A DNA stretch of 64,000 nucleotides from Desulfurococcales archaeon (GCA_015520735.1 WAPN01000021.1:40606-104605), one strand, 5' to 3'. Counted from the stretch's first letter, positions 25,926-35,453 are shown. Notes: generated by a model not told the origin, from the sequence alone. A program made the numbers and translations.

Positions 25926-26975
25926 ATGAGGAGGATCAAAGTTGCCGTTAACGGCTATGGAACAATAGGCAAGAGAGTTGCAGAAGCAATAATGCTACAA
26001 CCAGACATGGAGCTCGTGGGGATCGCTAAAACGAAGCCCGACTACGCCGCTCTACTAGCATATAGGACGAGTATACCCATATATACATCCAGAGAACACG
26101 TCAAGCTATTCGAGAATAATGGGATCAGAGTCGCTGGAACCATCGAGGACATGCTAAGGGAAGCCGATGTAGTGGTTGATGCTACGCCTGCAGGTACTGG
26201 TGCGAAGTATAAGCCCCTATACGAGAAGTATGGTGTTAAGGCATTGTTTCAGGGAGGAGAAAAACCTATTATTGCTGATGCAAGCTTCAATAGCTACTGC
26301 AACTACGATGAATGCTTGGACAAGAAATACATAAGAGTAGTGAGCTGCAACACGACTGGGTTACTAAGGCTATTATGTAGCCTGAACATCTACAACAAGA
26401 TAAGAAGAGTTAGAGCGACGATAGTCAGAAGAGCGGCTGATCCTAAAGAAGACAAGAAAGGCCCCATAAACTCTATCAAGCCGAACCCAGCAACTGTGCC
26501 AAGTCACCATGGCATTGATGTTAAGTCTGTGCTTAGGAACCTCAATATAATCACAACAGCTGTGATCGTTCCAACCACATTAATGCACCTCCACATAGTC
26601 AACATAGAGTTCGAGAACCCAACGACGAGAGAAGACGTAATCAACGCTCTCTCTGCTAGGAGAAGAATAGCATTAGTGAATGCAGAGCTGTCAGGAATAG
26701 ATTCAACTGCCAAGATAATTGAAGCCGCACGAGATCTTGGCAGGAAGAGATACGATGTCCCGGAGCTAATAGTATGGGAGGATAGCATCCATGTCTCTGG
26801 CAACGAGGTAGTATTGATGCAGGCAGTACACCAAGAATCTATAGTTGTCCCTGAGAACATTGATGCTGTAAGAGCTGTTACGGGCATAGTCAGGGACCCA
26901 GAGGAATCAATAAGAATAACTGATAAAACCCTGAAAATAGGCGTTTTTCACGAAATGTTCTCCGTACCCAAATAG
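25926..26975 (+). CDS. gap: Glyceraldehyde-3-phosphate dehydrogenase, archaeal type II, phosphorylating
   Basis: About 349 residues. Rossmann motif VAVNGYGTIGKRVA, catalytic Cys141 in VVSCNTTGL, and VPSHHGIDV are all diagnostic of the archaeal homotetrameric GAPDH. A textbook GGAGGTGAT lies 7 nt before the ATG at 25926 (the GTG at 25914 is within it). It is paired with pgk; in hyperthermophiles the two mainly serve gluconeogenesis because GAPOR/GAPN handle glycolytic oxidation. Confidence 0.95.
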   Translation: MRRIKVAVNGYGTIGKRVAEAIMLQPDMELVGIAKTKPDYAALLAYRTSIPIYTSREHVKLFENNGIRVAGTIEDMLREADVVVDATPAGTGAKYKPLYEKYGVKALFQGGEKPIIADASFNSYCNYDECLDKKYIRVVSCNTTGLLRLLCSLNIYNKIRRVRATIVRRAADPKEDKKGPINSIKPNPATVPSHHGIDVKSVLRNLNIITTAVIVPTTLMHLHIVNIEFENPTTREDVINALSARRRIALVNAELSGIDSTAKIIEAARDLGRKRYDVPELIVWEDSIHVSGNEVVLMQAVHQESIVVPENIDAVRAVTGIVRDPEESIRITDKTLKIGVFHEMFSVPK

Positions 26976-27021
26976 TAATACCCCTTAGTCATGTAATAGA
27001 ATATAGATGGGGGTGTAGGAT

Positions 27022-27447
27022 ATGAGTTATAGAGAAGCACCCACATACGAGATAAGTTTCATGTTTCGCAAAATACTTGTCCCCATTGACGGGAGCGAAA
27101 ACAGCCTCAAAGCCCTAGACCTGGCAATAGACCTAGCCAAACACTACGGCTCAAAAATAACCGTCGTCCACGTGAAACCCGCAGGTTTCAATCCCGAGAT
27201 CGACCCTATAGAGAAAGCCAAGAACCGTGCCAAGGGTAGAGGAGTAGAAATAACTTATAAGACCAAGGAGTTCAACCCAACCGAGTCAAGTACATCGCAG
27301 GCAATACTCGAGGAAATAGTTGATGGAAACTACGACCTAGTAGTACTTGGCGCGAGGGGAAGAACGCTGAGCGGAGAAATATACCTAGGAAGTAAAGCAT
27401 TATCAATAGCTATTAACGCGCCCGTGACAGTGATAATTGTTAGGTAA
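27022..27447 (+). CDS. Universal stress protein (UspA family)
   Basis: 141 residues. KILVPIDGSENSLKAL at the start of the fold, and GARGRTLSGEIYLGSKA giving the ATP-binding Gly-x2-Gly-x9-Gly-Ser pattern, then APVTVIIV. GGGGGTGT stands 5 nt before the ATG; about 13 residues precede the usual domain start, and an ATG at 27061 is an alternative. Binding of ATP/AMP and a stress-related role are expected; it may follow gap in a transcript (46 bp gap). A T-rich tract follows at 27449-27466. Confidence 0.9.
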   Translation: MSYREAPTYEISFMFRKILVPIDGSENSLKALDLAIDLAKHYGSKITVVHVKPAGFNPEIDPIEKAKNRAKGRGVEITYKTKEFNPTESSTSQAILEEIVDGNYDLVVLGARGRTLSGEIYLGSKALSIAINAPVTVIIVR

Positions 27448-27464
27448 AATTTTTGCTCTTTTAT

Positions 27465-28322
27465 TTACTCCTTTATTAAGAGCCTCAATGCCTTGGGATA
27501 ATCTTCCTCCGGCATCTCCTCGGCAGCCGCTTTATAGTAGTTTGCAAGACCAGATGATACTACAGCAGTATACCCTGCATCATGAAGAGCCCTAACGATG
27601 AGCGAGTAATCCTTAGCCGCTCCAGCTACACTGAATTTCGATTCTTGTCTTTCATTCATAGCTCTCAAGTAATACTTCTTGACCGCATCGCCAAACCATA
27701 GCTCAGACGATATACGTAAGAATTTCTCGTGCTCAACCCCATAGGCTTCAAGAATGGCTAGGCTCTCTCCGATCAGGGCTGGCATCACTAATCCTATATT
27801 GTTGAGCGCCAACTTTATCGCTGAAGCCATAGGGACCAAGCCTACCCTAAACACTTCTTGACTATATAACGAAGCTATCTTCTCAGCGGTGTCTAAGTAA
27901 TCCTCGTCGCCAGCAAGTATTGTTACTAGTTTGCCTGTTCTAGCCTGATCTCTGCTTCCATATACTGGCGATTCGACGTAATGTAGCCCCGTGTTCTTAA
28001 AAATATTGTATACATACAAACTAGTTGCAGGCGTGACCGTGGTCGAGTTCATTATTATGATATCCTTGTTCCTAAGCTGGAGTAAGCCATGCTCCCCGCC
28101 CACAATTTCTAATAAGGAATTGTCATCGAAAACAAAGATTATTATCGCATCAACATCCTCCATGTTATCGGGTACATCAACTACACTACATTCTATCCTC
28201 CCACATAGCTCTTCCGCCTTAGCCCTAGTACGATTGTATACTAAGAGCTCAATGTTCTTCTCTGCCAAGTACTCGGCAAGAGCCGACCCCATTCTTCCTG
28301 TCCCTATTATTCCTATCCTCAA
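27465..28322 (-). CDS. Beta-hydroxyacid dehydrogenase (3-hydroxyisobutyrate dehydrogenase-like)
   Basis: About 285 residues. N-terminal NAD(P) motif IGIIGTGRMGSALA, the NSTTVTPATS substrate-loop position, and catalytic Lys in SAIKLALNN. Members reduce or oxidise short beta-hydroxyacids or semialdehydes (glyoxylate, succinic semialdehyde, 3-hydroxyisobutyrate). A TTG at 28322 lies 8 nt after AGGTG and gives the Rossmann start; the GTG at 28340 adds six residues before it. It sits just after a cupin gene (11 bp), so a shared transcript is probable. The exact substrate is not predictable. Confidence 0.87.
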   Translation of the reverse strand: MRIGIIGTGRMGSALAEYLAEKNIELLVYNRTRAKAEELCGRIECSVVDVPDNMEDVDAIIIFVFDDNSLLEIVGGEHGLLQLRNKDIIIMNSTTVTPATSLYVYNIFKNTGLHYVESPVYGSRDQARTGKLVTILAGDEDYLDTAEKIASLYSQEVFRVGLVPMASAIKLALNNIGLVMPALIGESLAILEAYGVEHEKFLRISSELWFGDAVKKYYLRAMNERQESKFSVAGAAKDYSLIVRALHDAGYTAVVSSGLANYYKAAAEEMPEEDYPKALRLLIKE

Positions 28323-28333
28323 AACAAAGACAC

Positions 28334-28732
28334 CTAACACTCAATTTTTTCATCAGAATTAACCGTTGGTCTGAGAGGTATCATGCAGAGGAACTTCAGT
28401 TCCTTATCTCCTTTGTTCCAGTACTCGTGCTCGACGTTCGGCGGCACATATATGAAGAATCCCTGGGAAACCCTGTATACTCTTGAACCTATCCTGATCT
28501 CGCCTACACCTTCCAGAACAAATATCTCGTGCTCCCAGGGATGATGATGTGAACTAATGTGTCCACCAGGCTTTATCGTGAACAGTCGCATCGCGAATGC
28601 TTTAGCACCATCATCTTCTTTGATTAGCCACCTAACAAAAGTTTGTGTACCCATATCATTGGGTACTTTTTCTTCCTCGATGAGCTCATAATATCCTACT
28701 TTTTCTCCACAAGGACCCTTTTCGATAATCAT
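28334..28732 (-). CDS. Small cupin-domain protein
   Basis: About 132 residues. Metal-binding cupin motif 1 (SHHHPWEHEIFVLEGVGEI) and motif 2 (FIYVPPNVEHEYWN) are complete, so a metal-dependent cupin is expected. Such stand-alone archaeal cupins act as isomerases or dioxygenases or bind small ligands; no specific substrate is visible. The ATG at 28732 has GGTG 6 nt upstream. The frame is open to 28819, overlapping the upstream gene, but that extension does not resemble cupins. Confidence 0.82.
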   Translation of the reverse strand: MIIEKGPCGEKVGYYELIEEEKVPNDMGTQTFVRWLIKEDDGAKAFAMRLFTIKPGGHISSHHHPWEHEIFVLEGVGEIRIGSRVYRVSQGFFIYVPPNVEHEYWNKGDKELKFLCMIPLRPTVNSDEKIEC

Positions 28733-28818
28733 TGGTGTCACCAATATGATAATATCGGTGTAATAGATAAAATATGGTGCCTTCAACCGAGTACCGAAGT
28801 AATAATCACCGAGACTCA

Positions 28819-29061
28819 TTATCTTTTCATTAATCTTTCCTCGAGAACAGCTTTCTCCATCTCGTCGAGAATATGGAGTCTATTCTTAATATAAATAACA
28901 TCACTTAACGGTATGAGGCCTGAATTTATGAGGAACATCAGCTCGGCGAGATCTCGGGCACCATACTTCTGCGCTAATTTACGTCTCTCTTCATCAATAT
29001 ATTCGAGCATATCATCAATGCCTACAACAATGCCGCCAAGATCAATTGTTGCCACCGACAT
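28819..29061 (-). CDS. Small helical protein, unknown
   Basis: 80 residues, acidic and mostly helical after a short hydrophobic strand (SVATIDLGGIVVGIDD). No motif recognised. Its stop overlaps an ATG opening toward the cupin frame, and it diverges from the isochorismatase gene, so it could be the first gene of the cupin/dehydrogenase transcript. The codon pattern is consistent with a real gene but the support is only length and context. Confidence 0.5.
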   Translation of the reverse strand: MSVATIDLGGIVVGIDDMLEYIDEERRKLAQKYGARDLAELMFLINSGLIPLSDVIYIKNRLHILDEMEKAVLEERLMKR

Positions 29062-29145
29062 CTGCTACCCCAAAAAAAGAATGGGGAGTGAACAGGTTAT
29101 AACACCTATAATAATGTTGTTACCCAGGTATTATCTGGTGATAAC

Positions 29146-29703
29146 GTGAGGTTTAATCCTAGGAAGGCTGCACTAATAATCGTTGATATGCAGGACAAAC
29201 TATTGAAAGTGATAGGCAGGCGCAAGGAGATCATTAAAAACATTATATTGCTGTTGAGTCTTGCTGAACAGGAGAAAATGCCTGTGATCATAACTAAACA
29301 AATAAAGCTGGGCGATATAGCCCAGGAAATAAAGGAACATATTCCCGATAACACCGTGTTCTTTGAGAAGAAGAGCTTCAGTATTTTTGGTGACGAGAAA
29401 ATAGCTGCTTATATTGAGGGTCTCCAGAAACAACAGCTTATCATAACCGGTATTGAGACACATATCTGTATACTCCAATCAGTTATGGATGCCCTAGATG
29501 AAGGCTATAGGGTCTATGTGCCGCCCGATACTACGGCTTCACAGATAGATTCGGATTACCGCTATACATTATCGCATATGGCTAGACTGGGCGCTATTAT
29601 CCTGCCATCCGAATCGCTAGTGTACATGGCTATGAAAACCAGTGAGTATGGTGGTTTCAAGAGGATCTTGGAAATGGTAAAGGCTAGGAGACGCCAGGGC
29701 TAG
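29146..29703 (+). CDS. Isochorismatase-family cysteine hydrolase
   Basis: 185 residues with the catalytic triad: Asp14 in IIVDMQDK, Lys in FEKKSFSIF (about 75-76) and Cys108 in TGIETHICIL. The family includes nicotinamidase, N-carbamoylsarcosine amidase and ureidoacrylate hydrolase; the THIC context is that of generic hydrolases. A GTG start sits 3 nt behind GGTGAT. The upstream gap carries a small inverted repeat CCAG/CTGG over the presumed leader. A C-N bond hydrolase would fit the nitrogen-catabolic theme, but the substrate is unknown. Confidence 0.87.
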   Translation: MRFNPRKAALIIVDMQDKLLKVIGRRKEIIKNIILLLSLAEQEKMPVIITKQIKLGDIAQEIKEHIPDNTVFFEKKSFSIFGDEKIAAYIEGLQKQQLIITGIETHICILQSVMDALDEGYRVYVPPDTTASQIDSDYRYTLSHMARLGAIILPSESLVYMAMKTSEYGGFKRILEMVKARRRQG

Positions 29704-29752
29704 AACAACGTTATATTTATTACAAATAATACTTCTTACTGGGGTGTTGTGT

Positions 29753-31372
29753 TTGTTCATAAACGACACACTTTCAAATATCAGAAACAAGATCGATCCG
29801 TGGCTAGCCTATGATTCTCTGAAAAAGATTACATGGTACCATAGATTACAGGGCTCGACAGGTTTATGGAACGCAGTGAACAGCATTAAGGAGATTCTGT
29901 CAGACCATGGAATCGGCTCCAAGGTGATCAAAGTAAAGCAGGGCGAGAAGCTAGGATTCCTCGAAGCACCTGCTTCTTGGGATCCCGTTGAGGGCTGGAT
30001 TGAGATTAGAGAAGGAGACGAAGTACTACTAAAAATCAACATGCGTGAACACCCAACCCTTGTTTCAGCCCATAGCCCTGGAGGAGAGGGAGAGGCCAAG
30101 TTAAGTATTGAGAAAGAAGGCGAAGAAGCAATACTTGGCACGGGACTATTAACATCCTTATTCGAGAAACATAGAGATTCTAGGCTCATAGTGTACTATA
30201 CGAGGTCTAGATACGCTGAAGCTGTACCCTACACAGGCCTCTTCCTAAAGCCTGGAGATACAAAAGGACCAGCTGTAGTAGGTATACCGGCATCGGCCGC
30301 TCTAAAAATACTTGAGAAACTGGTTAAAGGCCATGAAGTAATTGTCTCCTGGAGTGTTAAAGTTAAATGGCATGACAAGGGCCTCCCCATACTTTACGTT
30401 GGCAGCAAGAACCCTATAATACTCTTCATAGCCCATATATGTCATCCTAAGCCAGGAGCTCATGATAATGGTAGTGGAAGCGCCGCTCTCCTATCAATTG
30501 CGAAATACCTATCTGAGCGTGATGAAGAAGACTGGGCAGTTGTATGGGTGCCAGAATATACGGGCTCGATCCCTATTCTCAACAAGGTTAGGCCTGAATA
30601 CGTTATAAACCTCGACATGATAGGATCAAAGCAATGGATAACAGGCTCGAGCCTATCAATTGTCGCGCCCCCACTATTTGTCGACGAGAAACCGGCGGCG
30701 GCCGCATGGGTAGCAGCATATACAGTGTTTAACTCTGCTTCAAGCTTTGGAGGTAATAGTTTACCTAGGTATAAGTGGGAGATCAACCCATACACCATGG
30801 GAAGTGATCATGACGTGGCGCTTGCAACCGCTGTGCCTGCAACCATGTTCAATGAGTGGCCAAGCAAATACTATCACACCGACATGGATACCTTCGACAC
30901 TATTAGCAGGGATAGCCTTAACCGCGTCATAGCAGCTTCCCTCCTAGCCTATCACATACTCAAAAACAACGAAGTAGCAACAAAAACTGTCGAGGCCTTC
31001 AACAATTACAGGCTTGGATGGTATTATCTAGAGAGCACCAAACGCGGAGTACAACCCATAATCAGTCCGACAAAGCTTATCTCTGAAAAACTCCTGGACA
31101 GCGCGGCCGATAAGCCTTTGCTACCATCACCTATAACATCAAGGAAAATAATGAACGTGCTTGGCGTTGAAGAGTATGAAGAACTCAGAAAGATAAAGGG
31201 TTCGATCGAGTATCTTGGCCTCTACGCGCCTCTACTCTATAGTTTAGGAGTGAGAGATCCCAAGAGAATAGGAGAATACTATCAATCGGAGAAACTGCTA
31301 AGATGGCGTGACAATGAAGAGAAGAGAATAACCGATGCCTTTACCAGGATCAAGGAGGAACTACTCCATTAG
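29753..31372 (+). CDS. DUF4910/M28-like zinc aminopeptidase
   Basis: About 539 residues. The N-terminal part (LQGSTGLWNAVNSIKEIL, ASWDPVEGWIEI, REHPTLVSAHSPGG) matches DUF2172/DUF4910 proteins. The metal core has HICHPKPGAHDNGSGSA (His, Asp), WVPEYTGS (Glu), NLDMIGS (Asp) and YHTDMDT (His), the M28/M20-type di-zinc pattern. It is probably a cytosolic aminopeptidase for peptide fermentation. Start: TTG at 29753, 6 nt after GGGGTG. It converges on the UPF0282 gene with a 12-bp overlap. Confidence 0.84.
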   Translation: MFINDTLSNIRNKIDPWLAYDSLKKITWYHRLQGSTGLWNAVNSIKEILSDHGIGSKVIKVKQGEKLGFLEAPASWDPVEGWIEIREGDEVLLKINMREHPTLVSAHSPGGEGEAKLSIEKEGEEAILGTGLLTSLFEKHRDSRLIVYYTRSRYAEAVPYTGLFLKPGDTKGPAVVGIPASAALKILEKLVKGHEVIVSWSVKVKWHDKGLPILYVGSKNPIILFIAHICHPKPGAHDNGSGSAALLSIAKYLSERDEEDWAVVWVPEYTGSIPILNKVRPEYVINLDMIGSKQWITGSSLSIVAPPLFVDEKPAAAAWVAAYTVFNSASSFGGNSLPRYKWEINPYTMGSDHDVALATAVPATMFNEWPSKYYHTDMDTFDTISRDSLNRVIAASLLAYHILKNNEVATKTVEAFNNYRLGWYYLESTKRGVQPIISPTKLISEKLLDSAADKPLLPSPITSRKIMNVLGVEEYEELRKIKGSIEYLGLYAPLLYSLGVRDPKRIGEYYQSEKLLRWRDNEEKRITDAFTRIKEELLH

Positions 31373-32419
31373 CGAGAGAACAGTCTTTGCGTCGTAGCAA
31401 GTCCTCAATAAAACCTTCTTTTTATCTGCGTATTCAACCGCTTTTTCTACATATTTCTTCCAATTAGGGTCCCTCAATAGATGGTGATCATAGATTATCA
31501 ATTCGGGTCTCTGATCAATAATGTATAGGATATTCTCTATTGCTCTATTCAAATTTATTTTGTTAAACATGTAAGGGTACAGGTATGTAGGCGGGCCATC
31601 AAGCAGTAATATATCGGGTTTAGAATCAGCTATATAGTAGGCATAATCTTCGATTATTGGCCCCATCACATCGCTAGTATAAAATATTCTCTTATTTCCA
31701 ATATCAATTATGAGGGGGACAACCCAGCCTGTCCTATCGTATTCTATACCGTGATACCAGGGCTCTAGGAATTTTATCACTAAACCACTATACTTGATAG
31801 TTCTACCTTCAGCCCAATATATTTCGAAATGATCAGTTTGTATTTCGCGAAGCCATTTGTTCCTAAGCCATAGTCTCTTTAGTCGTCTGAACCATTCTTT
31901 TCCCTTTTCCAGCAGCTCTTTTCTCCTCATACTATAATCGCCAAAGTCCTTAGAGAGAGCATGATATAATGTTTCTGTAGGATCAGGTAATTCGATATCG
32001 AGTGGTGATTCCTGGTATTTCTCAATGTTTTCACCGATTATGGCTAATAGTTCTGATAAGAACAGCCTCGCTCTTTTCCACTGGCTTTTATTAATATATA
32101 TGTTTGGGTTCTTGACAAAGAGTTTCTTCCCCATATAAATATTATGGCCCAGATCTTTATCGCTAGGTAAAATATGATGATCATAGTGGTAATGAGTTAT
32201 AACAACTATTTTCGATCGACGTGCATATTTCTCGATCTCTTTAACCGCTCTTCTCCTCAGCTCTCTCTTGGCGTCTGGGTCGAGAGGATAGGAGGGCTGA
32301 AGAGCTGCCGCACCAGGATCAACCAGGACGTATCCTTTATGGGTTTCTATAGCGAAAGAAAACGATTTAGCTCCAAGGCTATCACACCAAACGACGTGTA
32401 GCCGCGAATGACTGTTCAA
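31361..32419 (-). CDS. UPF0282-family metallo-beta-lactamase-fold protein
   Basis: 352 residues. THYHYDHHILP is the first metal motif, preceded by VDPGAAALQPS; later YTSDVMGP and IYDHHLLRD supply further ligands. These features are those of the archaeal UPF0282 family (COG2248). Catalytic function is unproven; relatives of the fold are nucleases or hydrolases. The TTG at 32419 lies behind GGGGAG. It is about 40 residues longer than the family members I recall, mostly by an insertion around residues 120-200. Confidence 0.85.
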   Translation of the reverse strand: MNSHSRLHVVWCDSLGAKSFSFAIETHKGYVLVDPGAAALQPSYPLDPDAKRELRRRAVKEIEKYARRSKIVVITHYHYDHHILPSDKDLGHNIYMGKKLFVKNPNIYINKSQWKRARLFLSELLAIIGENIEKYQESPLDIELPDPTETLYHALSKDFGDYSMRRKELLEKGKEWFRRLKRLWLRNKWLREIQTDHFEIYWAEGRTIKYSGLVIKFLEPWYHGIEYDRTGWVVPLIIDIGNKRIFYTSDVMGPIIEDYAYYIADSKPDILLLDGPPTYLYPYMFNKINLNRAIENILYIIDQRPELIIYDHHLLRDPNWKKYVEKAVEYADKKKVLLRTCYDAKTVLSLME

Positions 32420-32528
32420 TAGGCTCCCCTAACAGTTATATTATTTTGATACAGAGTAGTGATAGATTTTAGTATAGGGTTAACTGTAGATTTTTGTTTC
32501 AGATAGATTTGTTCTTGAGGGGTATCAG

Positions 32529-34199
32529 TTGCCCGTTATTAGGATATCGAGAAAGGACCTAGAAAGGCTTGTCGGTAAAGAGTTATCTGATAAAGAAATA
32601 ATGGATATCCTCCCGAGGATTAAGTGTGAGATCGAGGTTATTGAGGGAGATACCATAGAGTTCGAGACCACACATGATCGGCCCGATCTTTATAGCGTCG
32701 AAGGCATTGCTAGAGCAGTGCGTTCATTCTTGAATATGGAGATACCCCGATACAACTATGTTGATCTAGGCTATAAGGCCTATAACAAAGGAGTTCCTGG
32801 GAGATCATATGTTGCATTCGCAGTAGTGAGGGACCTCGAGCTAGACGAGGAAGCGGTTAAACAAATGATGCAACTCCAAGAAAAACTAGCTATAACATAT
32901 GGTAGGAGAAGGAGAAAAGCTAGTATAGGTGTCTATGATCTGGACAAATTCGAAATGCCTGTCTATTATGAGCTGGTTGATCCTGAGAAGACCAAGCTAG
33001 TCCCGCTTGAAGGAAAGAAGGAGCTAACGCTAAAGGAGATCCTATCCAAGACTGATAAAGGGCGGGAATATGGGTATTTAATAGCCTCTTGGAAGAAGTA
33101 TCCTGTGATCAGAGATGCTAATGGCAGGATATTATCACTGCCACCGATAATTAATGGTGAAGAGACCAAGGTGACCGTTGAAACCAAGAATATATTGATA
33201 GATTCTACGGGAACCGATCTGGATACTGTTATTGATATGGTAACAATTATGGCAACCAGTATTGCAGAGAGAAGCAAAACTAAAACTATTGCCTACGTCT
33301 CTACAATCATGAACAAGGACAAGATCGTTATAGCCCCAAGGGATAAAGGCCCTATGATAAACATTAGTCTGGAGAAGGCCAGAGATGTACTAGGGGTTGA
33401 ACTATCCCTGGAAATGAGTGTTAAACTATTGTCGAAGTCAGGTATAGAGGCAAGAGTTAAGTCCGGTAATGCCCTAGAAGCACTAGTTCCTCCATATCGT
33501 ATTGATCTTAAAACTGAGATAGATATTATCGAGGAGCTCGCGACAATGTATGGGCTTGACAGTATCGGCAAGACATCGTATGATATACCTCCCTCGAAAG
33601 GCCCGGGGAGGCTACATCCAATCGAGTTCTTATCAAGGAGAATAAGGCTCATAACAGCTAGTTATGGCTTCATCGAGGTCGCCAACTACATGATGAGCAA
33701 CTATTACATGCAAAGCAAAGTGTTTGGCACCGAGAAACCCATCATTATGGTGCTTAACCCTAAAATGGAGAAATATACCGGACTGAGAAGATGGTTGACT
33801 CCAGGCTTAATCAATATTGTGAGAGAGAACCAGGAGCGCGAACCAGTAATTAAGATCTTTGAGGTGGGCGATGTTGTGCTTCCCGACCCAAAGAGCCCGA
33901 CAGGTGCTAGGATCGAGAGGAGGCTCGGTATAGCGATAAGCCATGAAAAAGCGACTCTGACTGATGGTTTAGCTTATGTGCATGCCGTACTCGATAGGCT
34001 GGGTGTGGCTCATAAATTCGAGAAAGGAATTGTTAACGGGTTGCTGAAACAGAGGACAGCATTCATAGTTCATAATGATAGGGTTATAGGATTCGTTGGT
34101 GAAGTGCATCCTAAGACTCTTAAAGAATTAGGGATCGATAGACCTGTCGTAGTCGCGGAGATCTATCTTAATGATTTATTAGATATTCTTAGGTTATAA
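32529..34199 (+). CDS. pheT: Phenylalanyl-tRNA synthetase beta subunit
   Basis: 556 residues, the archaeal/eukaryotic-type PheT without the bacterial tRNA-binding OB extension. FETTHDRPDLYSVEGIARAVR is the B5/B1 signature; PPSKGPGRLHP and LNPKMEKYTGLRRWL lie in the catalytic-like domain. It pairs with PheS (41805-43370) to charge tRNA-Phe, but the two genes are 7.6 kb apart on opposite strands. TTG start 5 nt after GAGGGGT. Confidence 0.95.
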   Translation: MPVIRISRKDLERLVGKELSDKEIMDILPRIKCEIEVIEGDTIEFETTHDRPDLYSVEGIARAVRSFLNMEIPRYNYVDLGYKAYNKGVPGRSYVAFAVVRDLELDEEAVKQMMQLQEKLAITYGRRRRKASIGVYDLDKFEMPVYYELVDPEKTKLVPLEGKKELTLKEILSKTDKGREYGYLIASWKKYPVIRDANGRILSLPPIINGEETKVTVETKNILIDSTGTDLDTVIDMVTIMATSIAERSKTKTIAYVSTIMNKDKIVIAPRDKGPMINISLEKARDVLGVELSLEMSVKLLSKSGIEARVKSGNALEALVPPYRIDLKTEIDIIEELATMYGLDSIGKTSYDIPPSKGPGRLHPIEFLSRRIRLITASYGFIEVANYMMSNYYMQSKVFGTEKPIIMVLNPKMEKYTGLRRWLTPGLINIVRENQEREPVIKIFEVGDVVLPDPKSPTGARIERRLGIAISHEKATLTDGLAYVHAVLDRLGVAHKFEKGIVNGLLKQRTAFIVHNDRVIGFVGEVHPKTLKELGIDRPVVVAEIYLNDLLDILRL

Positions 34200-34200
34200 T

Positions 34201-34270
34201 AGTTGCTGAGGATGAGGCTTAGAAGGGATGACCCGTCCTCCGGGGATGAATTGACGGGCCTGGCTGAGCT
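34201..34270 (+). other. GC-rich structured element after pheT (possible small RNA or TnpB-element remnant)
   Basis: A GC-rich stretch in an otherwise AT-rich setting, with AGGATGA (34209-34215), GGGATGA twice (34225-34231, 34243-34249) and CTGA (34264-34267). CCCGTC (34232-34237) can pair with GACGGG (34253-34258). The box order loosely recalls a C/D sRNA; the hairpin-rich motif also shares a similar core with the element at 43480-43545. Confidence 0.35.
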
Positions 34271-34277
34271 CTTTTCT

Positions 34278-35453
34278 CTATTCTTTCGGATAAGCGATCA
34301 TATAGAGAATAGGGGCTAGAATAGTTGTGGTTATAGCTACTGTTACGGCTGTACTATAGTATGTCTGATTGATTACTCCTATTGATAAGCCAAGGTTAAG
34401 CAGTGCTGTTTCGAGCGCACCTCTTCCCGACATTGCGAGACCTACTGCTAAGCTTTTTCTTTTATCCCTGAGTATTTTATATGCTATTGGCGTTGCTCCA
34501 ACGAATTTGCCGAATACGGCCATTGCTAGGAGTGTAGCGTATAATAATGGGTCCACTGCTTTGGGGACATATACTACTCCTATGTATGTGAAGAATAATG
34601 GTATAAATATAACATCTAGCACTATTGTGAAATCGCTTATGAATTCAGAGATAGCTATCCTTGTCCTAAGGAATGGGTCATGGAATTCTCTCCCCCTACC
34701 GATCAATATGCCGGCCAGGTATGCGCCGATAAGCTCACTTAAACCAGCCATTCTCGCGAGAAAGGCAAGGCCGAGAGCTAGTATTATACAGGATGTGGCA
34801 AACCATAAGTAGTTGCGGCTGATCGTTTTATAGAATCCCATGAATCTTCTCGATAGAAGGCCGCTAATATAGAATATCACTGCGAGAAAAACAGTTGTTT
34901 TTATTGATAGTATAACGAGAGATTTTAGATCTACGACTCCATGATTTAGCCCGGCTATAATGCCTATAATGAACACGGCCATAATGTCATCGACAAAACT
35001 CGCCCCAACAAGCAAGCTCTTACTTTTAACATCGCCTCTATGCGCTACAATGGCGGCCACCGTCTCGGTCGCAGTATTAGATAGTATTGCGGCAAGGAAA
35101 ACCGCTGCTAATAAGCCGACACCGAGGAACAGAGACGCTACAAGAACTAAGAGAAAGGTGGTTGTGGCACCCATAGTACCCATAAGCACTACGGCGCTTC
35201 CGTGACGTCTGAGTTCTCTAAAATCAGTTGTTAGGCCTGTATAGAACATTAATAGGAGTAAGCCGAAGGAGGCTATACCCATTAGCTCTGGGGATGGATA
35301 TACAATTCCCAGAACGTACGGGCCGAGTACAATCCCGGCTATGACGTGGGCCGCAACCGGATGAAGCCTGTATTTTCTAAACGGTATCTCGAGGATCTTA
35401 GCAAGTACTAAGAGGGATACAAGTCCAAGTATAAATGTTTCTTCTTGATACAA
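34278..35453 (-). CDS. CPA2-type Na+/H+ (K+/H+) antiporter
   Basis: About 391 residues and some 12-13 transmembrane helices. HVIAGIVLGPYVLG at the start, LSNTATETVAAI and ASFVDDIMAVFI in the core (the latter includes the paired acidic residues of ion-binding CPA2 transporters), and AMSGRGALETALLN near the end. No C-terminal KTN/TrkA domain. Start: TTG at 35453, just downstream of the stop of the propeller gene and after GAGGAGA; the frame is open to 35483, which would overlap that gene. Confidence 0.9.
   Translation of the reverse strand: MYQEETFILGLVSLLVLAKILEIPFRKYRLHPVAAHVIAGIVLGPYVLGIVYPSPELMGIASFGLLLLMFYTGLTTDFRELRRHGSAVVLMGTMGATTTFLLVLVASLFLGVGLLAAVFLAAILSNTATETVAAIVAHRGDVKSKSLLVGASFVDDIMAVFIIGIIAGLNHGVVDLKSLVILSIKTTVFLAVIFYISGLLSRRFMGFYKTISRNYLWFATSCIILALGLAFLARMAGLSELIGAYLAGILIGRGREFHDPFLRTRIAISEFISDFTIVLDVIFIPLFFTYIGVVYVPKAVDPLLYATLLAMAVFGKFVGATPIAYKILRDKRKSLAVGLAMSGRGALETALLNLGLSIGVINQTYYSTAVTVAITTTILAPILYMIAYPKE

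Noticed and set aside
24818..25939. A 373-codon antisense frame across pgk
   Set aside because: It is a shadow of the well-conserved PGK gene; Ser/Leu-rich composition with no motif.
29085..29145. CCAG/CTGG inverted repeat before the isochorismatase gene as a riboswitch
   Set aside because: The stem is only 4 bp and the remainder is accounted for by the Shine-Dalgarno GGTGAT.
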